Shown: positions 44,412 to 57,100 of the stretch, in pieces
Numbering within the stretch: position 1 is the stretch's first letter
How the letters are laid out: each line of letters begins with the position of its first letter
Source of the DNA: Pholiota molesta
Lineage: Eukaryota; Basidiomycota; Agaricomycetes; Agaricales; Strophariaceae
Length of the DNA stretch: 64,000 nt
Reading direction: 5' to 3'
Assembly (NCBI GenBank): GCA_014925825.1
Contig: JACGCK010000070.1
Location: 124,001 to 188,000, forward strand
The notes under the pieces: model-generated
Databases searched by the model: none
What the model was told of the DNA's origin: nothing
Seen by the model: only the letters and a program-made list of their open reading frames with translations
Made by a program: the position numbers and the translations under genes

Positions 44412-44879
44412 AGGATGGGAGCCTGGCGGGAGCTGAGGAGTGTCGATCCATCGAGCAGTAGGCGCACGCTAGGCGCAGATAAGCACCCGGCACAGGCGTT
44501 CCTGCCAATGAGGGAAAGGGGATTCCTTCACATTTCCAATATATGTTCCGGGTAGTTTTCCAATTTTGCAAAAATTTGCTTGGGCGAGCGTTGGCTCAGT
44601 GTCCGCGTTGTGCGCCTGAGTAGATGAGAATGAGTAACAGAAGTGTCGAAAAATAATAATAACACGTACAAGGAGTCATATTGTGATCGAAAAGCCTAGA
44701 AGAATCAAAAATAATATATGCAGACCTGCCTTTCTGATTGCTGGCGACCCGCACCCCTGCCGCGTGGATAGTGGAAGCGTACCCCAGAGAGAAAGTGGGA
44801 AAAGATGGGTAAGAAAAGAGTAGATGCTTTGAAGCAAACAAGAAAAAATAGAGTTGAACGAAACAGAGGCATAAAATAT

Positions 44880-46400
44880 CTAGAGAGAGAGTTTGTTGTC
44901 AGCCACGAACAAAAACGAGGATTGCGAGCTCACAGAAAAAATCGTCGACCGAGCCGTACTATGGATGATGGTCTTCATAAGGATCGGTCGGTCGACAGGG
45001 ACATGTCTAATGAAAGAAAAATCAGCCATCACTCCAATGGACCCTAGGATTGAGCAGAATATTACCAGAATTGCAAACAGTCCCCAACCATAGAGAGCGA
45101 GGATAATGGTTGATGGTGAGATGTGGGGTGTATATGGGCCCGTTACAGCAAGAACTAAGGCCGAATGGCCTTGGTCCGTTGGACTGGTATGTAGGACGGC
45201 ATGGGCCCGCGCGAGGTGTTGGCGAGAACGGATGTTGATATGGTATGGCTTGGACATTGGCGATAATGAAAGTAGGAATGAGTGTGATAACTTGAAACTA
45301 ATAGTTGCTGACGAAAACAGCATATAAATTATGAAGGTTGGCGTTAAGGATGACAGAGACAGTGATGAGATTGGAAAAGGAGGAGGAGGAGGAGGAATAG
45401 ATATGGCCAGAGAATTGATGGTTGCCAGTATTAGTTTAAACGGCAGGGATGTTTGAATGAAGGTTGATGGTGAATGTTGAATTGACAAGAAAGACGATAC
45501 AATGTCCCGAATGCAACGGAGGAGCGAGAACAGCCCAAGGATAATGTGATTGCGATGAGAAGTAGAGAAAAGCGATACATCCTGGATATACCATCAATGG
45601 TGATCAGAGAATGAAGAAGGAAACGGAGAGTAAGTACATACGTCAGCTTGACGGTATGTCGATGGTTGTAAGACTTCAAACGAAAGCAGGGAAGCAGATC
45701 GACAACGAAGATAGCGAGTAAGAAAGAACTAATATCGCGTTAGACAAGGTGAGTGGATGTTACAATTGAACGCGTGATTGGGGTTTACCTGGATTCTTTT
45801 CTCCTTGCATACAACGTAAGCAATGGAAGAGTGTAGGCTAGGATGCCGCCGATAAGGGTGGGCGTCTACAGGGATCGCCATGGCGTCACGCTATAGAAGA
45901 GTATTGGCGATGAAAGGCAGACGACGGCGGCGGATGAGGGGGAACAATGACGAGAAGCTTGAGAGATGGTCATGAGCCTTATAACGATAGTAAAATTCAA
46001 TAGCCTCATACCTTATGTCCTCATCCGCGATACTGCAGGGATCATGCGTAGAGAAGCGCGGAATGATCAAGGACGTGATGATGGTCCGGCTCGCAGCAAG
46101 GTTCATGCTGGGAGCAAAACCGACTAGCACGAAACAGAAATATGGGAAACTCAGACGATGTTTATTCAGGCAAAAGTAGTCGGAGTACTCACGTCTACGG
46201 TGAGTTGGCTATGTTGGAGGGTACATGCTGTTACGAGGGCCAGTGACAACACTGTACCAATTGTTAACGATGCTGAAGCGGTGAAAGATTGAGATATGGG
46301 GTAAAATTTGGACCATGGTTTTTCGCAGCGAGGAATGTGCGAGTGAGAGAAGGTGGGGGTCAGAATGAAGGACGTGGTGAGGGACTGAGGGCGGTTAATA
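44880..46400 (-). CDS. probable multi-pass membrane protein, exon structure unresolved
   Basis: Several hydrophobic minus-strand segments with good splice borders lie in order: TASASLTIGTVLSLALVTAC before a GTGAGT donor near 46190, LAASRTIITSLIIPRFSTHD, LIGGILAYTLPLLTLYARRK before GTAAAC near 45790, FFLLAIFVVDLLPCF-like sequence near 45720, and ALYGWGLFAILVIFCSILGS (about 45090-45030). This suggests four to six membrane spans. I could not build one continuous frame and recognise no family, so the ends are approximate. It could equally be two genes or a decayed one. Confidence 0.3.
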
Positions 46401-48778
46401 TACTGCCATAGGTGTGGTCATGTTTGCATCCAGGACCAAATCCGACCGATTCAGATCTCCTACAGAAAGGGGACAAGTGGCAGCTGATCATGGAAAGCGC
46501 ACTAGGCGACTGGCAGGAAATCGCCGGTGTACCCACACGGTAGGCGTGCAGCAGCCTGGTCACACGAATTTGGCCCGGAAGTGACCCTTTCCAAGTAATA
46601 AGTACCATATATGGTCCGCTGTGGCGTGGGTATGAATGGCTTTCAGTGAAAATAGGGTGAACACATGCTCGGCAAACGGCGTTCTGGGTCACACTTTCCC
46701 GCCAAAAATAGCCACCTGCCAGGTTTTTTCTTACTCGGACCTGGCTCGGACACAGAAAAACGTTCATCGATTAGAGAGAAGAATACGATCAATCGGAGTG
46801 AGTCACTCCTGTGCAACGCCCTTTGCGCTTTGATTTAAACCGAAAGCCTAGAACAGTTCCGAAGTCAGGAAGCAATCAGGAAGGCTTGTTTGCTCGACGA
46901 TGAACTTTTGGAGCACTTGAACGCCTGAATTACACTGATGCCTTGGAAAGAAAAAAAAATTAGAGTAAACGGGAGATGATTTGATTTCAGTGTCCGATCT
47001 GAATGCAGAAGGACAATGTCAAGGACGCAAAATCCAGTGACGGATCACAAAGCTCTGTCTTAGCTCTGTCAGTTGGGGGCAGCAGGCAGCTTGTTGGAGA
47101 TTTGGCGAGTAATGCAGGAAGAATATGCTCTTCGGATCTCAACCCTCATGCAGCTATCCCTTTGTGAAATAATCACCGCCTTTGTTCTTCATCTGATACC
47201 CGGCGATTCTTTTGCGCTTGAATCCTGCCCTTCCAGGTCAAGTATTGGAAAATCTTTTAATAGATTCACACTCAGCACTCCAAAGCGCCCACAGTACAGT
47301 GTGTTCTCCCTAGCAATGACTCATATTGTCGCCGATTTATATTACGCTTATCTCGTCTATCTGGGATAGGGTGCTGCTGGGTGCTGGCGGCGGCCTTACA
47401 GGGCATTTGGAAGAGCCAGCCATGTGGGATCTTTCCGCGCCAATACACCGGAACACCATTCCAAAAGAAATTCTTTGCTGACGAGTTGCTGACGAGACTT
47501 TGGGACACTGGACTTTATTCGAGAGCGTACAGAAAATTTCCTACCGCAAAAAACTCGACACAGCTTTGTACAAGCATTCGAAAAGTATGCCTGGCTCCGA
47601 TGACAGCCTGACAGGCTTCGACTAGAGATATACAAGATCTCAGAAGATCATGGCCTCTGCTGGATCGGTTGTATATAAATCAGCTTGTCCTATCGATCGA
47701 GAGCCTTGAAACTACCACATAAGGACACTTTTCTTGACACTCTGTCGCGGTTAAACTTGGTCAACCATGCACTATCCAATCTCTGCAGTATAGCTCTTGG
47801 GTGTTTTTGCAATGTTTTTGAATTTGTCTTGCATCGTCTTTTGACCTCCTATCACCACGGCCCACAATCCAACGGCGTCAGGACGAGTCTGTGGTGTATC
47901 CCAGAGCGAAGTAAACATGGATACTCAGATACGATTAGGATCCAGGGAGAGAAACAGAAGCCATCTAAAGAATGTTGTGTTCAACCCGAGGTCTTTGCAG
48001 CGCCGAGGATTTCACCAGTCCTGGATCGTCAACGCTGTGGAGGCTTTTTCTCCTGGCGGGACACTTGGTAAACTTGGGGTTACCGTGTAGACATGACGCC
48101 CCTTGGTAGCTAATTACTATTGCTGTTTGCGGGTTGACTGACTTCTATTAGCTGGCGCTGGCTCTCGGATAGATAGGCGCCGAAAGTCTGTAATTATGTA
48201 CGTGCTACGTATCATCGGCTGTATTGAATCCAACTCGGCCTTGCCTTGGGAGATGCGTCATGTTATGTGTTGTCCGAATATATGAAGTATTATGGAATAA
48301 CTAATAATAAGGTCCAGGATCATAAGCATAGAGGGATTGAAGATAGCTCGTGGATAATTAGTGCCCGTTGATCTGCAACCTAGTCCGTGGATTCTATAGG
48401 ACTTTGTTCAGTGTCCAGATTTCGTTTGAATATTTGATCCAAGTCTTTAACGATGCTCTTGCGTTCGCTAATAAGCAAGGGATAAATAAAATCGTCTTTC
48501 CTAGGGTGGATGATCATTGACATACCTTGACGACCTCTTCTCTAGTTCAGTTTCTAGGGAACTCAGTATTTCGCGAATGGTCCTTGAGATTTACGATAAG
48601 GTAGGGACAATAACGGCGTATTTTCAGACTCACGACACTTTATTTTCTCCCAAAACTTCGCTCCCAGGTTGCGGGGATATTGTTGGAGGAAGCTCCGTAA
48701 CTGACATGAAGACGGGGTCTTCTAGTGACCGCAGGTACAAAAAGTCTTCTCTACATTTGCAAGCTTAATGATATCTCT
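46401..48778. other. gene-poor region, 2.4 kb
   Basis: Small plus-strand ORFs (47073-47369, 47381-47611, 47685-48071) have no domain, no consistent splice plan and no recognisable mobile-element motif. I see nothing else to annotate. Confidence 0.45.
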
Positions 48779-49123
48779 TTAAGACGGGCTTGATTTCTTT
48801 ACGCACCTCGTAGGTCTGATATCAGGCACCACGCTACCCATTATCCAGCGAATGAAGTACTCCAGCTTTCTGCGTGCAGTCCCGAGCCATCTCTTGGCAT
48901 GTACGCTGGATATCAACGATTCAGGCGCACGGTGGGTAAAGCGGGTCGTGTAAGAGGGAACGGGGAGTATAGAGGAAATCGGCGTTGGCGTTGTCCATGA
49001 CGTAGTTGTAGTTCCAGCTAACTGCGCCGCACGTGGCGCGTTCGTTTCGGGCACGGATGTCGACAGCACATTGAGAGAACGAAGAAAGAGAACAAAGAAG
49101 CCAAGCCAGAGACCAGTATACAT
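48779..49123 (-). CDS. possible small secreted or membrane-anchored protein
   Basis: An open frame of 114 residues starts MYTGLWLGFFVLFLRSLNVL, a good signal peptide or signal anchor. It continues STSVPETNAPRAAQLAGTTT and a Thr/Ser/Pro-rich part, and ends with a basic tail. The same frame stays open upstream to 49231. No family is recognised and no intron is needed. Chance cannot be ruled out at this length. Confidence 0.35.
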   Translation of the reverse strand: MYTGLWLGFFVLFLRSLNVLSTSVPETNAPRAAQLAGTTTTSWTTPTPISSILPVPSYTTRFTHRAPESLISSVHAKRWLGTARRKLEYFIRWIMGSVVPDIRPTRCVKKSSPS

Positions 49124-49544
49124 GGCGGGTCGAAAGCGGAAACGGGGTGGTGGTTGGGAGCAGAAAACGAGGAAACAGCGGGTATGCTTAAGAAAGCAAG
49201 CGACGGAAGACGAAACATGTAAGTGGAACATTCCTCATTGAGACATCGAATGAAGAATGAGGCGAACCTGTTAACAGGTGGCTATGGGCGCAGGAAAATC
49301 GGATTGAAACACGGCGTTCGAAGTCCAGATCGTGCGTTTACTGGAAGCCTTCCATTTCATGAGCAGAGTGGAGGACGCGCAGTATTACTGCGCGTCCGTG
49401 GAGTAGCCTCAACTTGGAATCAAGTCAGCCACTGGCCTGATCGCGAAGCGCGATCATCGTGGCGCGTGGCACTGCCACATGTTATTAAAATAGTGGAATA
49501 TGATCGAAGTATACATGTGAAATACATCATTCAGCAGCTCCTTC

Positions 49545-50683
49545 TTACTCTTCAAACACCCTCACACCGCCTTTCCCCCAGCTCTTCATCACCGCCTGCC
49601 CCATTCCGGTCGGCTGCGAAAATGCAACTTGCCCGCTCCTTGGATCGAGCGGGCATCCATAAATAAATGTCTCGGCGGCGGCGTCTAGGAGAGCGTGCGC
49701 GATACCTAGCCGTCGATGGGAAGAGGGAACAAAGAGTCGCGGGATACCCATTGGGGTTGGGAGTTTGGTAGGCGAACAGAAGAGATTTGTTTCAGAGTCG
49801 ACTACGACGTGGTTGACAGATTCAGAAGCTTCAGATTGCGATAATGGTGTTTCCGGTGAAGAAGGGACCACAGCCATTGCTGTGGAAATACGCTGGGCGA
49901 TTACACAGCCAACGATGCGCTCGCGGTGACTTTGTGTCTCGTGCGGAATGAGAAAGAGGTACGCTTTGGAGCATTGCAGGACTGGAGGCGGAAGAGCAGG
50001 TGAGGAAAGCGAGAGATTTATAGTCTGGAGCAAAATGTCGAGCTGTGTTGAAAAAAAAATCGTCAGAGACGGAACGGTCATGAAAATCGGGAAATGTTTA
50101 CCTTCGAGCCTACTTTGCCACCAATGTCCGCAGGGAAACAAATTATTCTCCCTTTCTTCTTATTTCCTTTGAGCTTGACATCTGATCGGACTTCGATGAC
50201 TACGTTCTCCGTGCCCCTCATCTTGTCCTTTTCCTCTTCCCGACCCCATTCTAACCCTTGCCGCACTCGCGTACAATGCGCGCGATGCAGATGCTCATCA
50301 TCCGGTGCCCCTTTCGTGTACGATAGCTCGCATAACGGGCATGTACGAAGGGTAGGTTGATCGATATTGAAATGTAACTGGGTCAGCGCCTTTTGTCGGA
50401 CTGGCTTGGCAGCGTTGGATTTGTTCTTTGGCACGGGTTTCGACTTGAGCTTGCTGGCACTCGACGCGGAGCTCGAGAGTGTCTTCATACGCTTCGAAGG
50501 GGGGAATAGAGGCGCGACATTTTCTGATAGCAATTCGGATATGTTGCGTTTGCTCGGACGCGTGGACGGGGGTGTCGGGGGCGGTGACGACGCCAGCGCC
50601 GATGGTGGTGAGGACGGTGTCGCTAATGATGTTGTGCGGCGGTTTCGCGAGCCATATGTGCGCTGTACTTTAGAGGTGCTCAT
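49545..50683 (-). CDS. ECO1: cohesin N-acetyltransferase ECO1/CTF7
   Basis: ECO1 acetylates Smc3 in S phase to establish sister-chromatid cohesion. ATG at 50683 starts MSTSKVQRTYGSRNRRTTSL, a basic, Ser/Pro-rich head with KPSKRNISELL. A C2H2-type finger follows: TCPLCELSYTKGAPDDEHLHRAHC. An intron at about 50041-50100 separates the finger from the acetyltransferase domain. That domain reads KAYLFLIPHE, RIVGCVIAQRI, GIPRLFVPSSHRRLGIAHAL (acetyl-CoA loop R-R-L-G-I-A) and YGCPLDPRSGQVAFSQPTGM, and ends VRVFEE. This order (finger, then a GNAT fold ending in the F-SQPT-G motif) is diagnostic. An ACGCGT box lies about 100 bp upstream. Confidence 0.93.
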
Positions 50684-50689
50684 GATGGA

Positions 50690-51169
50690 CAGAGGCAAGG
50701 GATATTGAATTCGCTCCGCATCCCCAACAATGATGTTTTGATCAGAGGACCGTGACTGTATTGAGTCATTCTTAATCAACGCGACGCGTTTGTTTGGTAC
50801 TATTGACGCGACGTGTTTCACGGTACCGGTGGCATGCCAACTCCATTTCGGGGTATCGCTCAAGCTCAAGCTTCAAGCCTCATCGAGCCTCATATACTTA
50901 TTATTATTATAATTCGCCTTCCAACTTTGAACGTTACCGCTGAAAATTGAAATTCGGAGGATTGTGAAGCGCAATAATGATTAAAATTTAAGAGTATGTG
51001 TAAAACGTTACAAATGAGAGTACGGACGTTCGAAGACGTTCGATTTTAAAAATGTACAAGGTGGCATCAAGCTGGCACGAGATAAATTTGAATAAATGTG
51101 TGGACTTGGAAAGACAAAGTGCAAGAGTTGGTACAGCGACAAGAACATGGACAACGACAAACCGCTTAT
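50690..51169. other. intergenic region between ECO1 and MYND copy 1
   Basis: AT-rich after 50880. Holds the ECO1 promoter and the 3' UTR of the MYND gene. No further gene. Confidence 0.5.
50784..50789 (-). promoter_or_regulatory. MluI cell-cycle box upstream of ECO1
   Basis: ACGCGT, 101 bp upstream of the ATG, within a run of CGCG-containing sequence (CAACGCGACGCGTTT and GACGCGACGTG). MBF-type control of ECO1 is known in yeast; here it is inferred. Confidence 0.5.
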
Positions 51170-53584
51170 TTAGTGTTTGCAGACTTTCTTGTGTTCGCTC
51201 CAATGAAGCTTCTGGCACCCAGAATCACAGTACCTAAAGCAAAATAGTTGAGCAAGTAGGATAAGAATCACGGTTTACTTTGAAAGCTTACCTCGTCTTT
51301 TCACAGCCGCCACCTGTGAAGTGATATCCCAATCAGTGATGGTACGTTAAAAAGGGAGAGGGAAAAGCACACTCACATTTTTTGAGCACTGCAGAGGGAT
51401 TCCCACACCAGGAGCATAGATACAGCCTGAGATTCTCAAATATGACCCTAGGACGCTGGGCACTGCCTCTACACTGGACAGTCCCCTCCAAGGTTCCATC
51501 TTCCAAGTGCATGCCTTCCAGCCAGGTCGCAAGGTTATCTTCGAGCTTGGCTGGGTTGGGTTTGAGCTCCCCGCCTTGGTCCTTCAGTACATCTTTATCC
51601 AGCTCCGCGAACACGCGGGAAAATTCTCGAACGCCGGTAGCGTAATGTTTGACGGCGGCTTGCTGGGCAAGTCGGAAATTCGTCTTCGGTGGCGGGACGC
51701 CCATAAACTCGCTGAACTCATCCGCTATCCTCAGTTTCTCCAAGGATGACTGCATATAAAACGGTCAGCATAAATACAGACAAAATGGATTCGACGAAAC
51801 TCATGCCTTTAGTTCACGCAGATCTGGACTCAAATCTTCAGCGAGAAGGATCGTCAGTAGGACACGCCAATATGCAACATTCTTCATGTGTCGATTGTCC
51901 GGTGGGGCTCCCTCCATGTACGTTGTAGCGTCGTTGAGGGCACTGGTCAAGAAAGCGACACCTTCTTCCCACTTTTTGTCGCCCACCTCCGGCATCCGTA
52001 GTAATAGTAGTATACCCATTTCACCCGCATGCTGTACGGCGCGCTGCATTAGTTGGTATTTCACGAATGGCGTTATCATCTTGCATTTCAGGCCCTGCTT
52101 TGCAGCGCGCAGACCCTGGACGCTGTCGGCGGACTCCAGCGTAATGGCGTAATAGAAATACGCCTGGTGCGGATTGCGCTGTATACCTTTCTTCGCGAGT
52201 CTAACGGCTTCGGAGATGCGGCCCTTCATGATAGCGTACTTGATATCCAAAATGTCCGCAAGGTCTTCCTCCTTGGGATCTTTCTTGTTCCTGATAGCGC
52301 GTGCGCAGTACGGGAGCGAATCGCCCCACTTCTTGAATGGAAGACGGTCGTCGTCAGTGTCCGTGCCATCTGCAATCGCAAATTCGGTTTTGAGAATTAG
52401 CTCGACTTCCTTCAGAGCGAGGGTATGGAGGTCTTGGGACTGCGCGCTGGCCGTTATAGCCTGCTGTAATTCACCAGTGCAGGTGATCGCCAGGTACGTT
52501 TCGCTGCGGTATGCACCATAGTCCGCTAGGATATCGCCCAAGTGCACTGGGAGACCTTTCCGAATGTTAGCTATGAAGCGGGTGTAATCCATGCCTTTTT
52601 GGTCATCTTCCGCTTCCCGGATGTGTAGTCTTATGAGACCACCGAAACAAGTACATCGCGTCGCCCAGTCTTTGCTCCTCATGCCAGCGACTAAGAACCG
52701 ATGGCCGGTGGATACGCCTTGAAGGCGCTGGCGGCATGTAGAGTCCCATATGTCATCAGCTCAATGGCGTGGTCAATCATATGTCTTGGATTGTAGTGGG
52801 GCCTTTTGATGGTCTCGAGAGTCGTTTTGATGATGTCGACCATGTCGATGGGCTTTTGTAGAGCCTTCGAATTGGCGGGCTTCTCGCCTTCTTCGGCGAC
52901 GGCCGAGAAGCTATGTGCGAGGACAGTGACGCCTAGGTCCGCTAGGTTCTCATCGTCCGGAATATCACGAAGGAGCTTGGCGATAGCATTTCCGTTCTTT
53001 GCAATTTCGATGCGGATATTGGAGCCTCCATGATTTGTGATGGTACTCAATGCACACAGAGCAAGATGTCGCGTTTCGTCAATATCGAGGGTGGGTATGA
53101 TTTTGTCCACGATGCCTGAACATGCAATCTGGGTTTAATGACAAGGAGTGGGATGATCAACAGGGCAACGCACCTTTTTCGAAGAGCTTGTTCCGCAGAA
53201 TTGAGTCTACACACATCTTGGAAAAGATCCCAAGAATTGCGCCCCGGATCCTAACATTGCTCAATTTTTTCTCGTAGAATTTATCGATGCGAGCGTAGAT
53301 GGTATCGAAGTTTGCATGGACTTTCTTCAATCCGTTTCGAGTAGTAAGATCTATAGAAGAACCGAGATAGAACGTCTCATAAATCACGAAAAGGAAGCTC
53401 CTTTGAAAAATAACTGACCTGGAAGCTCAAAGTAGTTGCAGAGGATGTCCACGACCACCTCCCAGCGTTCCGCGTTATCGATATCGACCAAATAAGCTTC
53501 ATCGACGTCGTTAGGGTGTGGGTATGCAGTTATTGCTTTCCTCTTTTTGGTTTGTTTTTTCCCGCGATTCCTCGGAACTGGCAT
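51170..53584 (-). CDS. MYND zinc-finger protein, tandem copy 1, one frameshift
   Basis: The start MPVPRNRGKKQTKKRKAITA at 53584 leads to DIDNAERWEVVVDILCNYFE. Next come an armadillo/HEAT-like helical body (IRIEIAKNGNAIAKLLRDIP and MVDIIKTTLETIKRP), TPR-like helices (ISEAVRLAKKGIQRNPHQAY, then VKYQLMQRAVQHAGEMG) and a C-terminal MYND finger: CSWCGNPSAVLKKC, YCDSGCQKLHWSEHKKVCKH. MYND fingers bind Pro-rich partners; the arrangement recalls agaricomycete MYND proteins of unknown role. Near 52695 one T of TTT is absent compared with copy 2 (PAIGFLVAG), giving TAG in the direct frame. The exon borders match copies 2 and 3. No CACGTG was seen upstream. Confidence 0.8.
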
Positions 53585-54086
53585 GGCTTTAGAGTAGGAA
53601 GATAGAGGTGCTTGTGTTTATAAACGTCGATGAGAAAGACGTTCAGAAGTGTATTAGTGCCAGGTCAAGAGGCCCTACTAAAAATAACATGGGCAAGTGT
53701 AATTTTATCAATCTTTCTTACATAATAAACCCATTTGTTAAGCACTTAACTGAATCCAAGCAAACTTGTAAACGAACTTGAACCATGAACGTTTGACGAA
53801 CATGCCAGCGATGGGCCATGTAATTTAGATTTCGAAGTGTTGAAGACCTCCCATATGCTCTGAGTGCAAGTACTTATGGGACTTCTGTGCCAGAACTTAT
53901 GCATTCGCCTCAAATCCACCTAACACTTGTGAAGTGGGGTACTTAATATCACGATTTGGCTTCATTTTCTATACATGGAGGTAAATTTTACAAAGGATAC
54001 AAGAGGTTTCAATATTTGGATCAAAAGGAAGAGTCCAAGGGAGGATACAGCTACAAGAAAATTTGATACCAGAAACGAATGCTAAC
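53585..54086. other. spacer between MYND copies 1 and 2
   Basis: Contains the copy 1 promoter and the copy 2 3' region. 53930-54086 is homologous to 56940-57100 downstream of copy 3. Confidence 0.6.
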
Positions 54087-56520
54087 TTAGTTTTTGCAGA
54101 CTTTCTTATGTTCGCCCCAATGAAGCTTCTGGCATCCCGAATCACAATATCTAAAGCGAGGGATAAGTGGAGTACGACAACCATGATTTTAAGCTTACCG
54201 CGTCTTTGCACAGCCGCTGCCTGTAAATGGTATATTCCGATTAGTGATTGGATACGGAGTAAGTGCACAGTATGCTCACATTTTTTGAGCGCCGCAGATG
54301 GATTCCCGCACCAGGAGCATCGATATAGACTAAGGCTATCGAATATGACCTCAGGACGACTGGAACTTCCTCCACAACGGAAAGTCTCCTCCATAGTCCC
54401 ATCTTCCAGGCGCATGCCCTCCAGCCAGGTCGCAAGATCGTCTTCGAGCTTCTCGGGATTGGGTTTAATTTCCCCCTCTTGACCCTTTAATTTGTACTTG
54501 TCTAGCTCAGCGAACACACGGGAGAATTCCCGGACACCGGTTGCATAATATTTGACTGCAGCTTGTTGGGCGAGGCGGAGGTTCGTCTTTGGAGGAGGGA
54601 TGCCAATGAATTCGCTGTATTGATCAGCTATTTTCAGCCTCTCCAAACATGGCTGTGTATAAGAGAATCAGCAAGAATATAGATAAAAGCGAATCAAGAA
54701 AATCCGTGCCTCCAGTTCGTACAAATTCTGGCTCAAATCATCGGCGAGAAGGATGGTCAGTAGGATATGCCAATATCCGACATTCTTCATGTGTCGATTG
54801 TCCGGCGGAGCTCCCGCCATGTACGCATTGGCGTCGTCAAGGGCGCTTTTTAAGAAAGCGATACCCTCTTCCCATTTTTTGTCACCCACCTCCGGCATGT
54901 CCTGTAGTAGTTGCATACCCATTTCGCCTGCATGCTGTACGGCACGCTGCATCATTTGATACGTCACAAATGGTGTGGTGGTCTTGCATTTCAGACCCTG
55001 CTTGGCTGCGCGCAATCCCTGGACGGTGTCGGCGGACAGCGTAATGGCATAATAGAAATATGCCTGGTCGGGATTGCGCTGTATACCCTTCTGCGCAAGG
55101 CTAATAGCGTCGGAGATGCGGCCCTTCATGATAGCGTACTTGATGTCCAATATGTCTGCGAGGTCTTCCTCCTGAGGGTTTTTCTTGTTCCTGATGGCGA
55201 GTGCGCAGTGAGGAAGAGAGTCGGCCCACATCTTGAAAGGAAGACCAAAATCTCTAATCTCAAACCTCCCGGTCTCAGGATCTTCTACTTGGAAACCACC
55301 GTCTGTAATCGCGAATTCGGTTTTGAGAATCAACTCGACTTCCTTCAGGCCGAGGGTATAGAGATCGTGAGCTCGCCCGCTGGCCATCTGAATCATGGCC
55401 TTTTGGAATTCGGTAGTGCAAGAAAGCGTCAGGTACGTCTCGCAGCGGAGCGGACCATAGTTCATTAAGATATCGCTAATGTTCCCTGGGACACCGCGCT
55501 GAAGGGCAGCCATGAAGCGGTTGGGATCCAGGCCTTTTTGATCTTCTTCCGATTTCAGGCGGTATAACCTTATGAGACCACCGAGACAAGTACACCGCGT
55601 CGCCCAGTCTTTGCTCCTCATCCCCGCGACCAAGAAACCGATGGATGGTGGATACGCCTTGAAGGCGCTGGCGGCATGCAGACTCGCGTTCGCCATCAAT
55701 TCAAGCGCGTGGTCTATCATGTGTCCGGGGTAGGAATGGGGCCTTTTGACGGTCTCAAGGATCGTTTTGATGATGTCGACCATGTCGATGGACTTTAGAG
55801 CCTTCGAATGGGCAGGCTTCTCATCACCTTCGACGACGGCGGAGATGCAATGCGCGAGGACAGTAACGCCCAGATCAGCTACTTTCTCGTCATCTGGAAG
55901 ATCACGAAGTAGCTTGGAGAGAACATTTCCATTCTTTGCAATCTCAATGCGGATGTTGGCGCCTCCATGGTGCGTTATGGTACTCAATGCACGCAACGCA
56001 AGGTGCCTTGTTTCGTCAATGTTGAGGAGGGGTATGATTTTTTCCACAATGCCTAAGTACATGGTCTGAGTTAGACGACGAGCAGCAGGATGATGAAAAT
56101 GACATTGCACCTTTTTCGAAAAGCTTGTTACGCAGGATTGAGTCTACACACATTTTGGCAAAAATACCAATAATGGCGCCTCTGATTCGCTCATTGCTCA
56201 AGTTTTTCTCGTAGAATTTATCAATACGAGCGTAGATGGTATCGAAGTTTGTGTGCACTTTCTTCAATCCGCTTCGCGTCATGAGATCTATAGAAAATCG
56301 TCTCATGAAACGTAAGTCTAGAGACTCCTTGCAAATTTGACCAACCTGGAAGCTCAAAGTAGCCGCAAAGGATGGTTACGACCACTTCCCAGCCTTCCGC
56401 ATTATCGATATCAACTACATAAATTTCATCGGTGTCGTTGGGGCGTGAGGACGATGTAGATCCGTTTTTTGGTTTGCTTTTCTTGGATTTCCCTTTTCCG
56501 CGGTTGCTTGGAGCTGGCAT
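54087..56520 (-). CDS. MYND zinc-finger protein, tandem copy 2, intact
   Basis: This is the reference copy of the array. MPAPSNRGKGKSKKSKPKNG begins at 56520, then DIDNAEGWEVVVTILCGYFE. A 480-codon open exon (56110-54668) carries the helical body: LALRALSTITHHGGANIRIE, MVDIIKTILETVKRPHSYPG, MRSKDWATRCTCLGGLIRLY, RISDAISLAQKGIQRNPDQA and VTYQMMQRAVQHAGEMGMQL. The next exon has LKIADQYSEFIGIPPPKTNL and FSRVFAELDKYKLKGQEGEI, then CSWCGNPSAALKKC, and the last one YCDSGCQKLHWGEHKKVCKN. All eight MYND Cys/His ligands can be placed. Length is roughly 760 residues. It is probably cytosolic or nuclear, with no signal peptide. A CACGTG element conserved with copy 3 lies 171 bp upstream. Confidence 0.85.
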
Positions 56521-57100
56521 GGATTTAGAGTAGAGAAACAGATATCGGTGCTTGAGATTGTGAACGCCGGTGAGAAAGACGTTCAGAAATGTAATGAGTA
56601 CCAGGTCAAGAAGCCCCGAATAAGTGTTTGACAGGGAACCAGGAACTGAGTACTTTACTGAACGAGGTTTAATTAAGTTGATTAGGGCAGCACGTGCGTT
56701 GGTAATGTATTGTTAGCGACTGCCATTTAGTATAGGCCGATGGACTGGCTTGTCTATGAAGGTTGTATGAAGGTGAATCTGTCGATAGAGAAACATTTGA
56801 CGAACATGTGAGCGATGGGCTAAATTAAAGTTTTGAGAGTTACAGACCTCCTAGAAGCTCTGAGTGCAGTATGTAGAAGGTATGTTTAAGTATGGGATTT
56901 CTGCGGCAGAATCTTAAGCATTCGCCGCACCTAACGCTTGTGAAACGGGGCAATATCACGATTTGTCTTCATCTTCGATACATGGAGGTTATATTTACAA
57001 AGAGATACAAGATGTTTCGAAGTCTGGATCGGAAGAAAGAGTTCAAGGGACGATACAGCTACAACTTGGAGAAATTTTGATACCAAAAAGGAATGCGAAC
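56521..57100. other. spacer between MYND copies 2 and 3
   Basis: Includes CACGTG at 56691-56696 within GGGCAGCACGTGCGTTG, shared with 59671-59687 upstream of copy 3. 56940-57100 matches the region downstream of copy 2. Confidence 0.6.
56691..56696 (-). promoter_or_regulatory. E-box upstream of MYND copy 2
   Basis: CACGTG, 171 bp upstream of the start; conserved with copy 3 in the GGGCAGCACGTGCGTTG context. Confidence 0.4.

Larger units (their letters stand above)
43364..44879. other. intergenic region with a 51-bp direct repeat
   Basis: No gene identified; the plus-strand ORFs near 44030-44413 exist because of the repeat. See the repeat entries at 44158 and 44361. Confidence 0.5.

Noticed and set aside
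47073..48071. Run of plus-strand ORFs as a possible gene or transposon remnant
   Set aside because: No domain, no terminal repeats, and no splice plan that joins them.
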